Source of the DNA: Actinomycetes bacterium
GTDB taxonomy: Bacteria; Actinomycetota; Actinomycetes; Actinomycetales; Cellulomonadaceae
Assembly: GCA_023401045.1 (NCBI GenBank)
Contig: JAEXEM010000327.1
Location: forward strand, 1-6,289
DNA: 6,289 nt
Direction of reading: 5' to 3'
The position numbers and the translations under genes were made by a program. How positions within the stretch are numbered: the stretch's first letter is position 1; the number at the start of each line of letters is the position of its first letter. A model generated the notes under the pieces. That model was not told where the DNA came from, ran no database searches, and worked only from the letters and a program-made list of their open reading frames with translations. Shown one piece after another: positions 1 through 5,893 of the stretch.

Positions 1-74
1 CCCCGCGGCCCCCGCCCCGGCGGCCCCCGCCGGCCCGGGGACCACCACCCCGAACGACACCGAGCGAGGCGACC
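1..74. other. GC-rich leader upstream of pflA with small hairpin
   Basis: This is the non-coding stretch before the pflA start, almost entirely G and C over the first 40 bases. It contains an all-GC inverted repeat, CCGGCGG at 17-23 and CCGCCGG at 27-33 with a 3-base loop. The hairpin could terminate or process a transcript from an upstream gene, probably pflB by analogy with other pfl loci, but it has no T-tract. The pflA frame is open back to base 3 without an earlier ATG, GTG or TTG, so no longer start lies inside the window. Confidence 0.4.
66..69 (+). promoter_or_regulatory. Probable ribosome binding site of pflA
   Basis: GAGG lies 5 bases before the ATG at 75. It is a modest, slightly close Shine-Dalgarno match and supports the ATG at 75 as the start. 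Confidence 0.45.
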
Positions 75-959
75 ATGACGAGCACCTCCGAGCAGACCGG
101 TGCCCCGGTCGTCGAGCTCGGTCTCCCGCTCGTCGGCGGCTCGCACAGCCGTGCCCACGGCCACGGCACCGCCGGCCTGGAGACCGTCGACCAGGAGCGC
201 TCGGAGCGGCTCGCCGCCGTGCGCGAGGGCCGGGTCGGGTCGGTCCACTCCTGGGAGCTCGTCACGGCCGTCGACGGCCCGGGCACCCGGCTGACGATCT
301 TCCTGTCGGGCTGCCCGCTGCGGTGCCTGTACTGCCACAACCCCGACACCATGCAGATGCGCCGCGGCACCGACGTCACGGCCGACGAGCTCCTCGCACG
401 CATCGCCCGCTACCGCGGCGTCTTCACGGCCACCGGCGGGGGAGTGACCATCTCCGGCGGAGAGCCGCTCATGCAGCCGGCGTTCGTCCGGCGCCTCGTG
501 CGCGGCGCGGCCGCGATGGACGTGCCCGTCGCGATCGACACCTCGGGCTTCCTCGGGGCGCACGCGACCGACGAGATGCTCGACGACGTCGACCTCGTCC
601 TGCTCGACGTCAAGTCCGGGCTGCCGGAGACGTACCGTCGGGTGACGGGTCGTGAGCTGCAGCCCACCCTCGACTTCGGCCGCCGGCTGGCCGCCCGCGG
701 CAACCGGATGTGGATCCGGTTCGTCCTCGTGCCGGGCCTCACCGACGCTCCCGAGAACGTCGCCGCCGTCGCCGACCACGTCGCCTCGTTCGGCCCCGCC
801 GTCGAGCGCGTCGAGGTCCTGCCGTTCCACCAGATGGGCCGCGACAAGTGGGCCGAGCTCGGGATGCGCTACGAGCTCGACGACGTCGCGCCCCCGACCC
901 CCGAGGCGACCGAGGCGGTGCGCGAGGTCTTCCGCGCCCGCGGCCTCACCACCTTCTGA
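75..959 (+). CDS. pflA: Pyruvate formate-lyase activating enzyme (radical SAM)
   Basis: A 294-residue radical-SAM glycyl-radical-enzyme activase. It uses a [4Fe-4S] cluster and S-adenosylmethionine to place a glycyl radical on pyruvate formate-lyase, which splits pyruvate to acetyl-CoA and formate without oxygen. It acts in the cytoplasm. Cluster cysteines are C80, C84 and C87 in CPLRCLYCHNPDT, preceded by the activase hallmark TAVDGPG (64-70). The SAM-binding SGGEP is at 128-132, followed by LLDVK (176-180) and RFVLVPGLTD (215-224). The first cysteine sits about 50 residues later than in the 246-residue E. coli PflA. The extra N-terminus is Gly/Ser/His-rich and probably flexible, and such extensions are familiar in actinobacterial homologues. 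An in-frame GTG at 219 would give exactly 246 residues and is an alternative start. pflB is not in the window. The gene converges on the nuclease-like gene at 1294-2214. Confidence 0.93.
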   Translation: MTSTSEQTGAPVVELGLPLVGGSHSRAHGHGTAGLETVDQERSERLAAVREGRVGSVHSWELVTAVDGPGTRLTIFLSGCPLRCLYCHNPDTMQMRRGTDVTADELLARIARYRGVFTATGGGVTISGGEPLMQPAFVRRLVRGAAAMDVPVAIDTSGFLGAHATDEMLDDVDLVLLDVKSGLPETYRRVTGRELQPTLDFGRRLAARGNRMWIRFVLVPGLTDAPENVAAVADHVASFGPAVERVEVLPFHQMGRDKWAELGMRYELDDVAPPTPEATEAVREVFRARGLTTF

Positions 960-984
960 CCCCCCCTCGACCCCCTCCCACGAC

Positions 985-999
985 AGGTCGATCCAGCCC
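985..999 (+). repeat. Dispersed repeat core, copy 1
   Basis: AGGTCGATCCAGCCC here is identical over 15 bases to 2431-2445, on the other side of the nuclease-like gene and in the same orientation. It is the outermost left member of a family whose core is GGTCGATCC followed by NGCCC. It starts 26 bases after the pflA stop. Confidence 0.7.
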
Positions 1000-1014
1000 C
1001 GACAGCGAGGCTGG
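993..1014 (+). terminator. Weak hairpin after pflA, possible terminator
   Basis: CCAGCC at 993-998 pairs with GGCTGG at 1009-1014 across a 10-base loop, 33 bases after the pflA stop. There is no T-tract, and the left arm lies inside the first copy of the dispersed repeat core. Factor-independent termination here is only a possibility. Confidence 0.22.
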
Positions 1015-1042
1015 CCCACCGCCCCCTCACTCCGCCCTCCCC

Positions 1043-1248
1043 AGGGGTGAGCGGTCGACCCGCCATGAGCTGCTGCGGACACCGGCGTGCGCGCCCTCTC
1101 TCCTGGCGTGAGCGGTCGATCCTGCCCTGGGTGGCTGCGGCGCTCGGCGGACGCGTCCTCGCCAGGCGTGAGCGTCGATCCCGCCCTCGCCAGTTGCGGA
1201 CCGCTGCGTGCGCGCCCTCCCGCCTGGCGTGAGCGGGCGATCCGCCCC
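1043..1248 (+). repeat. Degenerate tandem array, four units of about 60 bp
   Basis: Four copies of a core near GTGAGCGGTCGATCCNGCCC begin at 1047, 1108, 1168 and 1229, a spacing of 61, 60 and 61 bases. The second has GTGAGCGGTCGATCCTGCCC, the third lacks one G, the fourth has GGGCGATCC, and the first has GTCGACCCGCC. The similarity extends beyond the core. Bases 1074-1120 and 1195-1241 align without gaps at 41 of 47 positions, offset by 121, sharing TGCGGAC, GTGCGCGCCCTC and CCTGGCGTGAGCGG. This suggests a two-unit higher-order duplication. The array fills the gap between the convergent 3' ends of pflA and the nuclease-like gene. Indels and divergence break any reading frame, so it is probably not protein-coding. 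Bases 1249-1293 show nothing notable. Confidence 0.75.
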
Positions 1249-1293
1249 GGCGAGGCGCCCAGGACGCACCGTCGCGGCGTCGAGGCCTCCCGG

Positions 1294-2214
1294 TCACCAC
1301 TCCCGCCGCGCGAGCAACGGTCCCGGGAACCGGATCATCTCCCCGGTCGCGCGCTCCAGGTCGGCGCGGCGTCCGAGAACGTCGCCCCGGTGCACCCCGA
1401 TGACCTCCCAGCCGAAGCGACGTCTCAGGTCGTCGCGCCGTCGGAGGTCGGCGACGTGCTGGGCGTGCGTCGCGAAGTGGTGCGCGTCGCCGTCGTACTC
1501 GACCCCGACGCGCTGGTCGGGGTACCCCAGGTCGAGGCGGTACACCTCGCGCCCCGTCGCGTCGCGGATGCTGATCTGGGGCACCGGCCGGGGCAGGCCC
1601 GCCTCGACGAGGCGCAGGCGTAGCCACGACTCGCCGGCGGACTCGGTCGCCGGCTCGCAGAGCTCGACGAGGCGACGGGCGCGCGCGACGTTCCGCGCAC
1701 CCCGCAAGCCCGACAGCCGCGCAGCGAGGTCCGGCACCGTCACCATGCCGCGGTGCGCGAAGGTGTCGAGCGCGGCGAGCCCGACGTACGCCGGCGTGTA
1801 CCGCGCGAGATCGAGAGCCGTCCGCAGCGGCGTCGTGGTGGGGATGTCGTGTACCAGGGTGACGTCGTGCGCCGGGAGCGAGCTCACCCGGCTCGCGAGC
1901 CCCGGGCGCCGCCGACGGGCGGTCCCGAGCGGCACGACGCACTGCAGGTCCGCGGGCCCGTGATGCCGGCCGGGCACGCGGGCGTCGACCCCGTGCAGCC
2001 ACGCAGCCGTGGCACCGCACACGGCTGCGCCGTCCGGCAGCACGAGGGCGACGGCGTGCGCCCGCGCCACGGTGTCGTCCACCACGGACCGGTGCAGCAG
2101 CACCGAGCGCAGGACGTGGACGTAGTCCGGCGACCGTGCGAGGTCGTGGGCTTCGCGCCACGGCATGCCGGCGGCGCGCAGCGCCCGGAGGTCGACGACG
2201 TCGTGGGAGGTCAT
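1294..2214 (-). CDS. DUF559-type nuclease-domain protein (AbiEi-like architecture)
   Basis: A 306-residue cytoplasmic protein of the common actinobacterial type often annotated as a DUF559 domain or AbiEi-family antitoxin-like protein. Residues 1-185 form a helical, Arg-rich region containing GATAAWLHG (67-75) and TTPLRTALDLAR (127-138), segments I recognise from AbiEi-like proteins. Residues about 188-280 resemble the Vsr/DUF559 restriction-endonuclease-like fold. Candidate acidic residues are E191 or E195 in ESAGESWLRL, D228 in RLDLGYPD, and E239 and D241 in GVEYDGDAHH, followed by an Arg-rich helix and GWEVIGVHRGD. These residues suggest an active nuclease, but substrate and role are unknown. 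No AbiEii-like toxin gene is adjacent, so a complete type IV toxin-antitoxin pair is not supported. The ATG has only AGGG directly before it, a poor ribosome site; a later start at M17 is possible. Copies of one short repeat lie on both sides of the gene. Confidence 0.75.
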   Translation of the reverse strand: MTSHDVVDLRALRAAGMPWREAHDLARSPDYVHVLRSVLLHRSVVDDTVARAHAVALVLPDGAAVCGATAAWLHGVDARVPGRHHGPADLQCVVPLGTARRRRPGLASRVSSLPAHDVTLVHDIPTTTPLRTALDLARYTPAYVGLAALDTFAHRGMVTVPDLAARLSGLRGARNVARARRLVELCEPATESAGESWLRLRLVEAGLPRPVPQISIRDATGREVYRLDLGYPDQRVGVEYDGDAHHFATHAQHVADLRRRDDLRRRFGWEVIGVHRGDVLGRRADLERATGEMIRFPGPLLARREW

Positions 2215-2243
2215 CCCTGACGATCTTGCGTCGGACGGGCGTC

Positions 2244-2253
2244 CTGGATCGAC
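2244..2253 (-). repeat. Repeat core fragment upstream of the nuclease-like gene
   Basis: CTGGATCGAC on the plus strand is GTCGATCCAG on the minus strand. It matches the ten central bases of the repeat family and lies about 30 bases before the ATG of the nuclease-like gene. At ten bases it could be coincidence; the neighbouring copies make membership plausible. Confidence 0.4.
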
Positions 2254-2300
2254 GGGGCGCCGCGCCGTGGGCCGGACGGGCGCCGGCCGGGGTGTGGTCG

Positions 2301-2337
2301 GGTCGCTGCGAGCGAGCGCTTCGGCGCGCTCGCGACC
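2301..2337. terminator. Long GC-rich hairpin with TTCG loop
   Basis: GGTC (2301-2304), a 3-base bulge, GCGAGCG (2308-2314), a 2-base bulge and CGC (2317-2319) pair with GCG (2324-2326), CGCTCGC (2327-2333) and GACC (2334-2337). That gives 14 pairs closed by a TTCG loop on the plus strand (CGAA on the minus strand). It lies between the fadB-like stop and the nuclease-like gene start, both on the minus strand. It is a reasonable candidate for separating their transcription, but no T-tract follows on the minus strand. Confidence 0.42.
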
Positions 2338-2361
2338 GAGTGAACCCAGGGCGCCTCGCGA

Positions 2362-2410
2362 GGGCTGGATCGACTTCTCGCGGGAGGGGAGGGGTGGATC
2401 GACCTCTCGC
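2362..2410 (-). repeat. Two tandem copies of the dispersed repeat, inverted
   Basis: Read on the minus strand, GCGAGAGGTCGATCCACCCC (from 2410) is followed 29 bases later by GCGAGAAGTCGATCCAGCCC (from 2381). The second has the full GTCGATCCAGCCC end and differs in one base of the GAGAGG arm. Both lie opposite in orientation to the array left of the nuclease-like gene. Confidence 0.7.
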
Positions 2411-2441
2411 GCCTAGGAAGGAGGGGTGAGAGGTCGATCCA
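2395..2441. terminator. Inverted repeat copies forming a 14-bp hairpin after fadB
   Basis: TGGATCGACCTCTC at 2395-2408 is the exact reverse complement of GAGAGGTCGATCCA at 2428-2441. This gives a perfect 14-bp stem with a 19-base loop containing CCTAGG. It starts 31 bases beyond the fadB-like stop on the minus strand. It could act as a terminator or as a 3'-end stabiliser, as REP-type elements do in enterobacteria. No U-rich tail is present. The upstream copy at 2362-2379 could compete for the same right arm. Confidence 0.5.
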
Positions 2442-2445
2442 GCCC
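2422..2445 (+). repeat. Dispersed repeat core, outermost right copy
   Basis: AGGGGTGAG at 2422-2430 is followed by AGGTCGATCCAGCCC at 2431-2445. Bases 2426-2445 match the left-array copy at 1108-1127 at 18 of 20 positions. AGGGGTGAG also occurs at 1043-1051, so the shared unit extends left of the core. Confidence 0.72.
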
Positions 2446-2472
2446 GTGAGGGGCGAGCGGTGCGTCGGGGCG

Positions 2473-4593
2473 TCAGCCGGCCGGGACGTTCGCGACGCCG
2501 TCGGGCAGCAGCCGCCGCCCGAGGACGCGCTCGCTGTACCCCGTGCGGTCGAGGTACGGGGTGAGCCCGCCGAGGTGGAAGCCCCACCCGGCGCCGAGGA
2601 TCATGCAGAGGTCGATCTGCTGCGGGGTGGCGACGACGCCCTCCTCGAGCATGTGGCCGACCTCGACGGCGAGCGCCGTGAGCACCGCGTCGAGGACGCC
2701 GGCCTCGTCGAGCGGCTCGCCCGCCGCCGGGACCTCGCGAGCGGCGTCGAACACTGCCTGGACGGCCGGGTCGACTCGCTTGGGCAGGCCCTTGGCGGGC
2801 GCCGGCGTGACGACCCTCGTGCCGTCCGCGACGAGCTTCTCGAGGCCGGGGGAGCGCGGGAAGCGGTCCCCGAGGTCCTCGCGCAGCGACGTGAGGACGT
2901 GCAGCCCGACGGCGGGGCCGACGAGGTCGAAGAGCTCGAACGGCGGCATCGGCAGCCCGAGCGGGTCGAGGGCGCGGTCCGCGACCTCGACCGGCGTGCC
3001 GTTCTCGACGGCCTCGACGATCTTGCCGAGCAGCAGCACGAGCAGCCGGTTGACGACGAACCCGGGCCGGTCGGCGACGAGGACCGCCGTCTTGCGGAGC
3101 TTTCCGGCGACCGCGAAGCCCGTGGCCAGCGCCTCGTCGGAGGTCTGCTCGGCCGTGACGACCTCGACGAGCGGCATCGCCACGACGGGGTTGAAGAAGT
3201 GCAGCCCGACGACCCGCTCGGGATGGCGCAGGTCGGCGGCCATCCGTGTGACGGACAGCGCGGACGTGTTCGTCGCGAGCACGGCGTCGGGGGCGACGAC
3301 GTCCTCGAGCTCGGCGAACACGCGCTTCTTGAGGTCGAGCACCTCGGTAACCGCCTCGATGACGAGGTCGCAGTCGGCGAACACCTCGATCGACGTCGAG
3401 CCGGTCACCTGGGCGACGATGCGCGCCCCGGTGTCCGCGGGCATCCGGCCGGTCGAGACGAGCCGCTCGACCGAGGCCCGCACCGCGGCGAGCCCCTGCT
3501 CGACGCGTGCCTCGTCGAGGTCGCGCATGACGACGGGGACGCCGAGGCGCTGCGCGAAGAGCAGCGCGATCTGGGAGGCCATGAGGCCCGCGCCGACGAC
3601 GCCGACGCGCGTGACGCGGCGGGCGAGCGACGGGTCGGGCGCGCCGGTGGGCTTCTTGCCGCCCTGCACGAGACCGAACGCGTAGACGCTCGCGCGCATC
3701 TCGTCGCTGAGGATGAGGTCGGCGAGCGCCTCGTCCTCGGCGGCGAACGCGGCGTCCTTGTCGGCGTCCCGGGCGGCGGCCATGAGGTCGAGCGCGCGTC
3801 CGGGCGCCGGGCGCGAGCCGTGGACGACGGCGTCGAGCCGGGCACGGGCGGCGTCGACGACGGCCGACCAGGTCGCGGCGTCGTCGAGCGGGCGACGCTC
3901 GACGGTGACGTCGCCGCGCAGCACGCCGGCCGCCCAGCGCACCGACTCCTCGAGGAAGTCCGCCGGGTCGAGCACGACGTCGACGAGCCCGATCTCGGCG
4001 GCCTGGGCCGCGGTGTACGGCTTGTTCGCGGCCGGTCGGGTGAGGACGACCTCGACGGCCTTCTCGATGCCGACGAGGCGCGGCACGAGGTAGGCGCCGC
4101 CCCAGCCCGGCACGAGTCCCAGGCCGGTCTCCGGCAGCGCGAGGGCACGCACGTCGGCCGCGGCGGTGCGGTAGTCGCAGTTGAGCGCGACCTCGAACCC
4201 CCCGCCGAGTGCGGCGCCGTTGACGAACGCGAACGTCGGCACGCCCATCTCGCCGAGCAGCCGGTACGCCTCGTGCCCGCCACGGCCGAGTGCGAGCGCG
4301 GCCTCGCGGGTGCGCACGCCGGTGACCTGGAGCAGGTCGGCGCCGGCGGCGAGGTAGTACGGCTTGCCGGTGATCGCGACGGCGGCGATCTCACCGGCCG
4401 CGGCGCGCTCCTGCTGGGTGCGCAGCGCGGCGGTGAGCTCGGCGATGCCCTGCGGGCCGAGCGTCGTCGGCTTCGTGTGGTCGAGCCCGTTGTCGAGCGT
4501 GACGAGGGCGAGCGTGCCGAGGTCGCCGGGCAGGCGGACGTCCCGGACGAGGGCGTGGGTGACGCGCTCGGGGCGCGGCTCGGGCGTGCTCAT
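2473..4593 (-). CDS. fadB: Fatty-acid oxidation complex alpha subunit: enoyl-CoA hydratase / 3-hydroxyacyl-CoA dehydrogenase
   Basis: A 706-residue bifunctional enzyme that hydrates trans-2-enoyl-CoA and then oxidises L-3-hydroxyacyl-CoA with NAD+. Residues about 15-300 are the crotonase domain, with NGAALGGGFE (125-134) and LPETGLGLVPGWGG (153-166). E134 and E155 match the two catalytic glutamates of E. coli FadB. Residues about 328-505 are the NAD-binding dehydrogenase domain, starting GVVGAGLMA, where the third Rossmann glycine is alanine. Catalytic H465 lies in GLHFFNP and E477 in MPLVEVV. DRPGFVVNRLL (508-518) opens the C-terminal dehydrogenase domain, and a second half-domain ends with GAGWGFHLGG (667-676). 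Length is close to the 729 residues of E. coli FadB. The ATG at 4593 overlaps the thiolase stop by ATGA and has GAGGAGG seven bases before it. The frame stays open further upstream only because it runs out of phase through the thiolase gene. fadJ-like naming would be equally fair. Confidence 0.93.
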   Translation of the reverse strand: MSTPEPRPERVTHALVRDVRLPGDLGTLALVTLDNGLDHTKPTTLGPQGIAELTAALRTQQERAAAGEIAAVAITGKPYYLAAGADLLQVTGVRTREAALALGRGGHEAYRLLGEMGVPTFAFVNGAALGGGFEVALNCDYRTAAADVRALALPETGLGLVPGWGGAYLVPRLVGIEKAVEVVLTRPAANKPYTAAQAAEIGLVDVVLDPADFLEESVRWAAGVLRGDVTVERRPLDDAATWSAVVDAARARLDAVVHGSRPAPGRALDLMAAARDADKDAAFAAEDEALADLILSDEMRASVYAFGLVQGGKKPTGAPDPSLARRVTRVGVVGAGLMASQIALLFAQRLGVPVVMRDLDEARVEQGLAAVRASVERLVSTGRMPADTGARIVAQVTGSTSIEVFADCDLVIEAVTEVLDLKKRVFAELEDVVAPDAVLATNTSALSVTRMAADLRHPERVVGLHFFNPVVAMPLVEVVTAEQTSDEALATGFAVAGKLRKTAVLVADRPGFVVNRLLVLLLGKIVEAVENGTPVEVADRALDPLGLPMPPFELFDLVGPAVGLHVLTSLREDLGDRFPRSPGLEKLVADGTRVVTPAPAKGLPKRVDPAVQAVFDAAREVPAAGEPLDEAGVLDAVLTALAVEVGHMLEEGVVATPQQIDLCMILGAGWGFHLGGLTPYLDRTGYSERVLGRRLLPDGVANVPAG

Positions 4594-5813
4594 CGGGCGG
4601 CCTCCTCGGCGGTGAAGTGCGGGTTCTCCCAGATGACGGTGCCGCCCTGCCCGAGGCCGACGCACATCGCCGTGAGGCCGTAGCGGACCTCGGGGTGCTC
4701 GGCGAACTGGCGCGCGAGCTGCGTCATGAGGCGCACGCCGGACGAGGCGAGCGGGTGCCCGACGGCGATGGCGCCGCCGTACGGATTGACGCGCGGGTCG
4801 TCGTCGGCGATGCCGAACGCGTCGAGGAACGAGAGCACCTGGACGGCGAACGCCTCGTTGAGCTCGAAGAGGCCGATGTCGTCGACGGTGAGGCCGGCGC
4901 GGGCGAGCGCCTTGTGCGTCGAGGGCACCGGTCCCAGGCCCATGACCTCGGGCTCGACCCCGGCGTACGCGAACGAGACCATCCGCATGCGGACCGGCAG
5001 CCCGAGCTCCTCGGCCACCTCCTCGGCGGCGAGCAGGCAGGACGCCGCGCCGTCGGTGAGCGGCGCGGACGTGCCGGCGGTGACCCGGCCGCCGGCACGG
5101 AAGGGGGTCGCGAGACCGGCGAGGCCCTCGAGCGTCGTGCCGGGGCGCGGCGGCTCGTCGGCCGTCGCCAGGCCCCAGCCGCGCTCGGGGTCGCGCAGCG
5201 CGACGGGCACGAGGTCGGGGTCGATCTTCCCGGCGGCCAGCGCGGCGGCGTACTTCGCCTGGCTCGCCACGCCGTACGCGTCCGCGCGCTCCTTCGTCAG
5301 CGCGGGGAAGCGGTCGTGGAGGTTCTCGGCGGTGACGCCCATGTTGAGGGCGTCGGCGGCGACGATGCGCTCGGCGAGGAACCGCGGGTTCGGGTCGGCG
5401 TCGAAGCCCATGGGGTGGCGGCCCATGTGCTCGACGCCGCCGGCGATCGTCACGTCCTGGGCGCCGAAGCCGATGGCGGAGGCGGTCGTCGTCACGGCGG
5501 TCATGGCGCCGGCGCACATCCGGTCGATGGCGAAGCCGGGGACGGTCGTCGGCAGCCCGGACAGCATGGCGACCGTGCGGCCGAGCGTGAGGCCCTGGTC
5601 GCCCTGCTGGGTCGTCGCGGCGAGCGCGACGTCGTCGACCCGCTCGGGCGGCAGCTGCGGGTGGCGGCGCAGCAGCTCGCGGACGGTCCGGACGGCGAGG
5701 TCGTCGGCACGCGTGTGCGCGTACAGACCGTCCTTGCGGGCGCGGCCGAACGGGGTCCTCACCCCGTCGACGAAGACGACGCGGCGGGCGCCGCTGACGG
5801 AGGTGCTCGGCAT
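4590..5813 (-). CDS. fadA: Acetyl-CoA acyltransferase (3-ketoacyl-CoA thiolase)
   Basis: A 407-residue degradative thiolase that cleaves 3-ketoacyl-CoA with CoA to acetyl-CoA and a chain two carbons shorter. It should be the beta partner of the FadB-like protein in a beta-oxidation complex. The acyl-accepting cysteine is C100 in DRMCAGAM. NEAF is at 319-322, the catalytic histidine is H353 in GGAIAVGHPLASSG, and the second cysteine is C384 in CVGLGQGG. All four thiolase active-site blocks are therefore intact. The GHPLASSG form differs from the more common GHPLGASG but is, to my knowledge, usual for actinobacterial FadA next to FadB. The ATG at 5813 has AGGAG eight bases upstream, and VVFVDGVRTPFGR (12-24) is the expected thiolase N-terminus. 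The gene is first in the operon; its stop overlaps the next start by four bases. A biosynthetic acetoacetyl-CoA thiolase is less likely given the neighbour. Confidence 0.93.
   Translation of the reverse strand: MPSTSVSGARRVVFVDGVRTPFGRARKDGLYAHTRADDLAVRTVRELLRRHPQLPPERVDDVALAATTQQGDQGLTLGRTVAMLSGLPTTVPGFAIDRMCAGAMTAVTTTASAIGFGAQDVTIAGGVEHMGRHPMGFDADPNPRFLAERIVAADALNMGVTAENLHDRFPALTKERADAYGVASQAKYAAALAAGKIDPDLVPVALRDPERGWGLATADEPPRPGTTLEGLAGLATPFRAGGRVTAGTSAPLTDGAASCLLAAEEVAEELGLPVRMRMVSFAYAGVEPEVMGLGPVPSTHKALARAGLTVDDIGLFELNEAFAVQVLSFLDAFGIADDDPRVNPYGGAIAVGHPLASSGVRLMTQLARQFAEHPEVRYGLTAMCVGLGQGGTVIWENPHFTAEEAAR
4601..4607 (-). promoter_or_regulatory. Strong ribosome binding site of the fadB-like gene
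   Basis: GAGGAGG on the minus strand, 7 bases before the ATG at 4593, lies inside the last codons of the thiolase gene, where it encodes part of EEAAR. It fixes the start and supports translational coupling. Confidence 0.8.
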
Positions 5814-5821
5814 CGGGTGGT

Positions 5822-5826
5822 CTCCT
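5822..5826 (-). promoter_or_regulatory. Ribosome binding site of the fadA-like gene
   Basis: AGGAG on the minus strand, 8 bases before the ATG at 5813. It is a good match with standard spacing and decides the start. Confidence 0.75.
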
Positions 5827-5867
5827 GTGGGACGGCGGTGTCCAGGGGCGCGAGAACGTGCGTCGCG

Positions 5868-5887
5868 ACCGGGACCATGGTCCCGGT
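5868..5887. promoter_or_regulatory. 20-bp perfect palindrome upstream of fadA, candidate operator
   Basis: ACCGGGACCATGGTCCCGGT is its own reverse complement over all 20 bases, centred 64 bases before the fadA start. A palindrome without a loop suits a site for a dimeric repressor better than an RNA hairpin. Beta-oxidation operons are often controlled by TetR- or FadR-type acyl-CoA-responsive repressors, but which protein would bind here cannot be told from the sequence. Confidence 0.5.
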
Positions 5888-5893
5888 GCCCGC

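Noticed and set aside
985..1248. CRISPR array
   Set aside because: The repeated units are degenerate along their whole length, there are no unique spacers of constant length between identical repeats, and no cas genes are nearby.
1294..2214. Complete type IV AbiE toxin-antitoxin system
   Set aside because: The AbiEi-like resemblance is partial and no AbiEii nucleotidyltransferase-like gene lies on either side.
985..2445. Insertion sequence or transposon with the 15-bp direct repeats as target duplications
   Set aside because: There is no transposase or terminal inverted repeat, and the same core occurs many times inside the interval, so the direct repeats are better explained as members of a repeat family.
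869..2587. 572-codon minus-strand frame across the nuclease-like gene and both repeat gaps
   Set aside because: It is Arg/Pro/Ala-rich, runs through non-coding repeats and overlaps real genes out of phase. High GC content alone keeps it open.
2446..4683. 745-codon plus-strand frame antisense to fadB
   Set aside because: It is a mirror of the GC-rich coding sequence, rich in Asp/Glu/Arg/Gly with no recognisable domain. The minus-strand protein has all its catalytic motifs.
5759..5878. 39-codon upstream frame starting in the CCATGG of the palindrome and overlapping the fadA start
   Set aside because: It has no convincing ribosome site, its ATG is a by-product of the palindrome centre, and the translation shows no recognisable feature.
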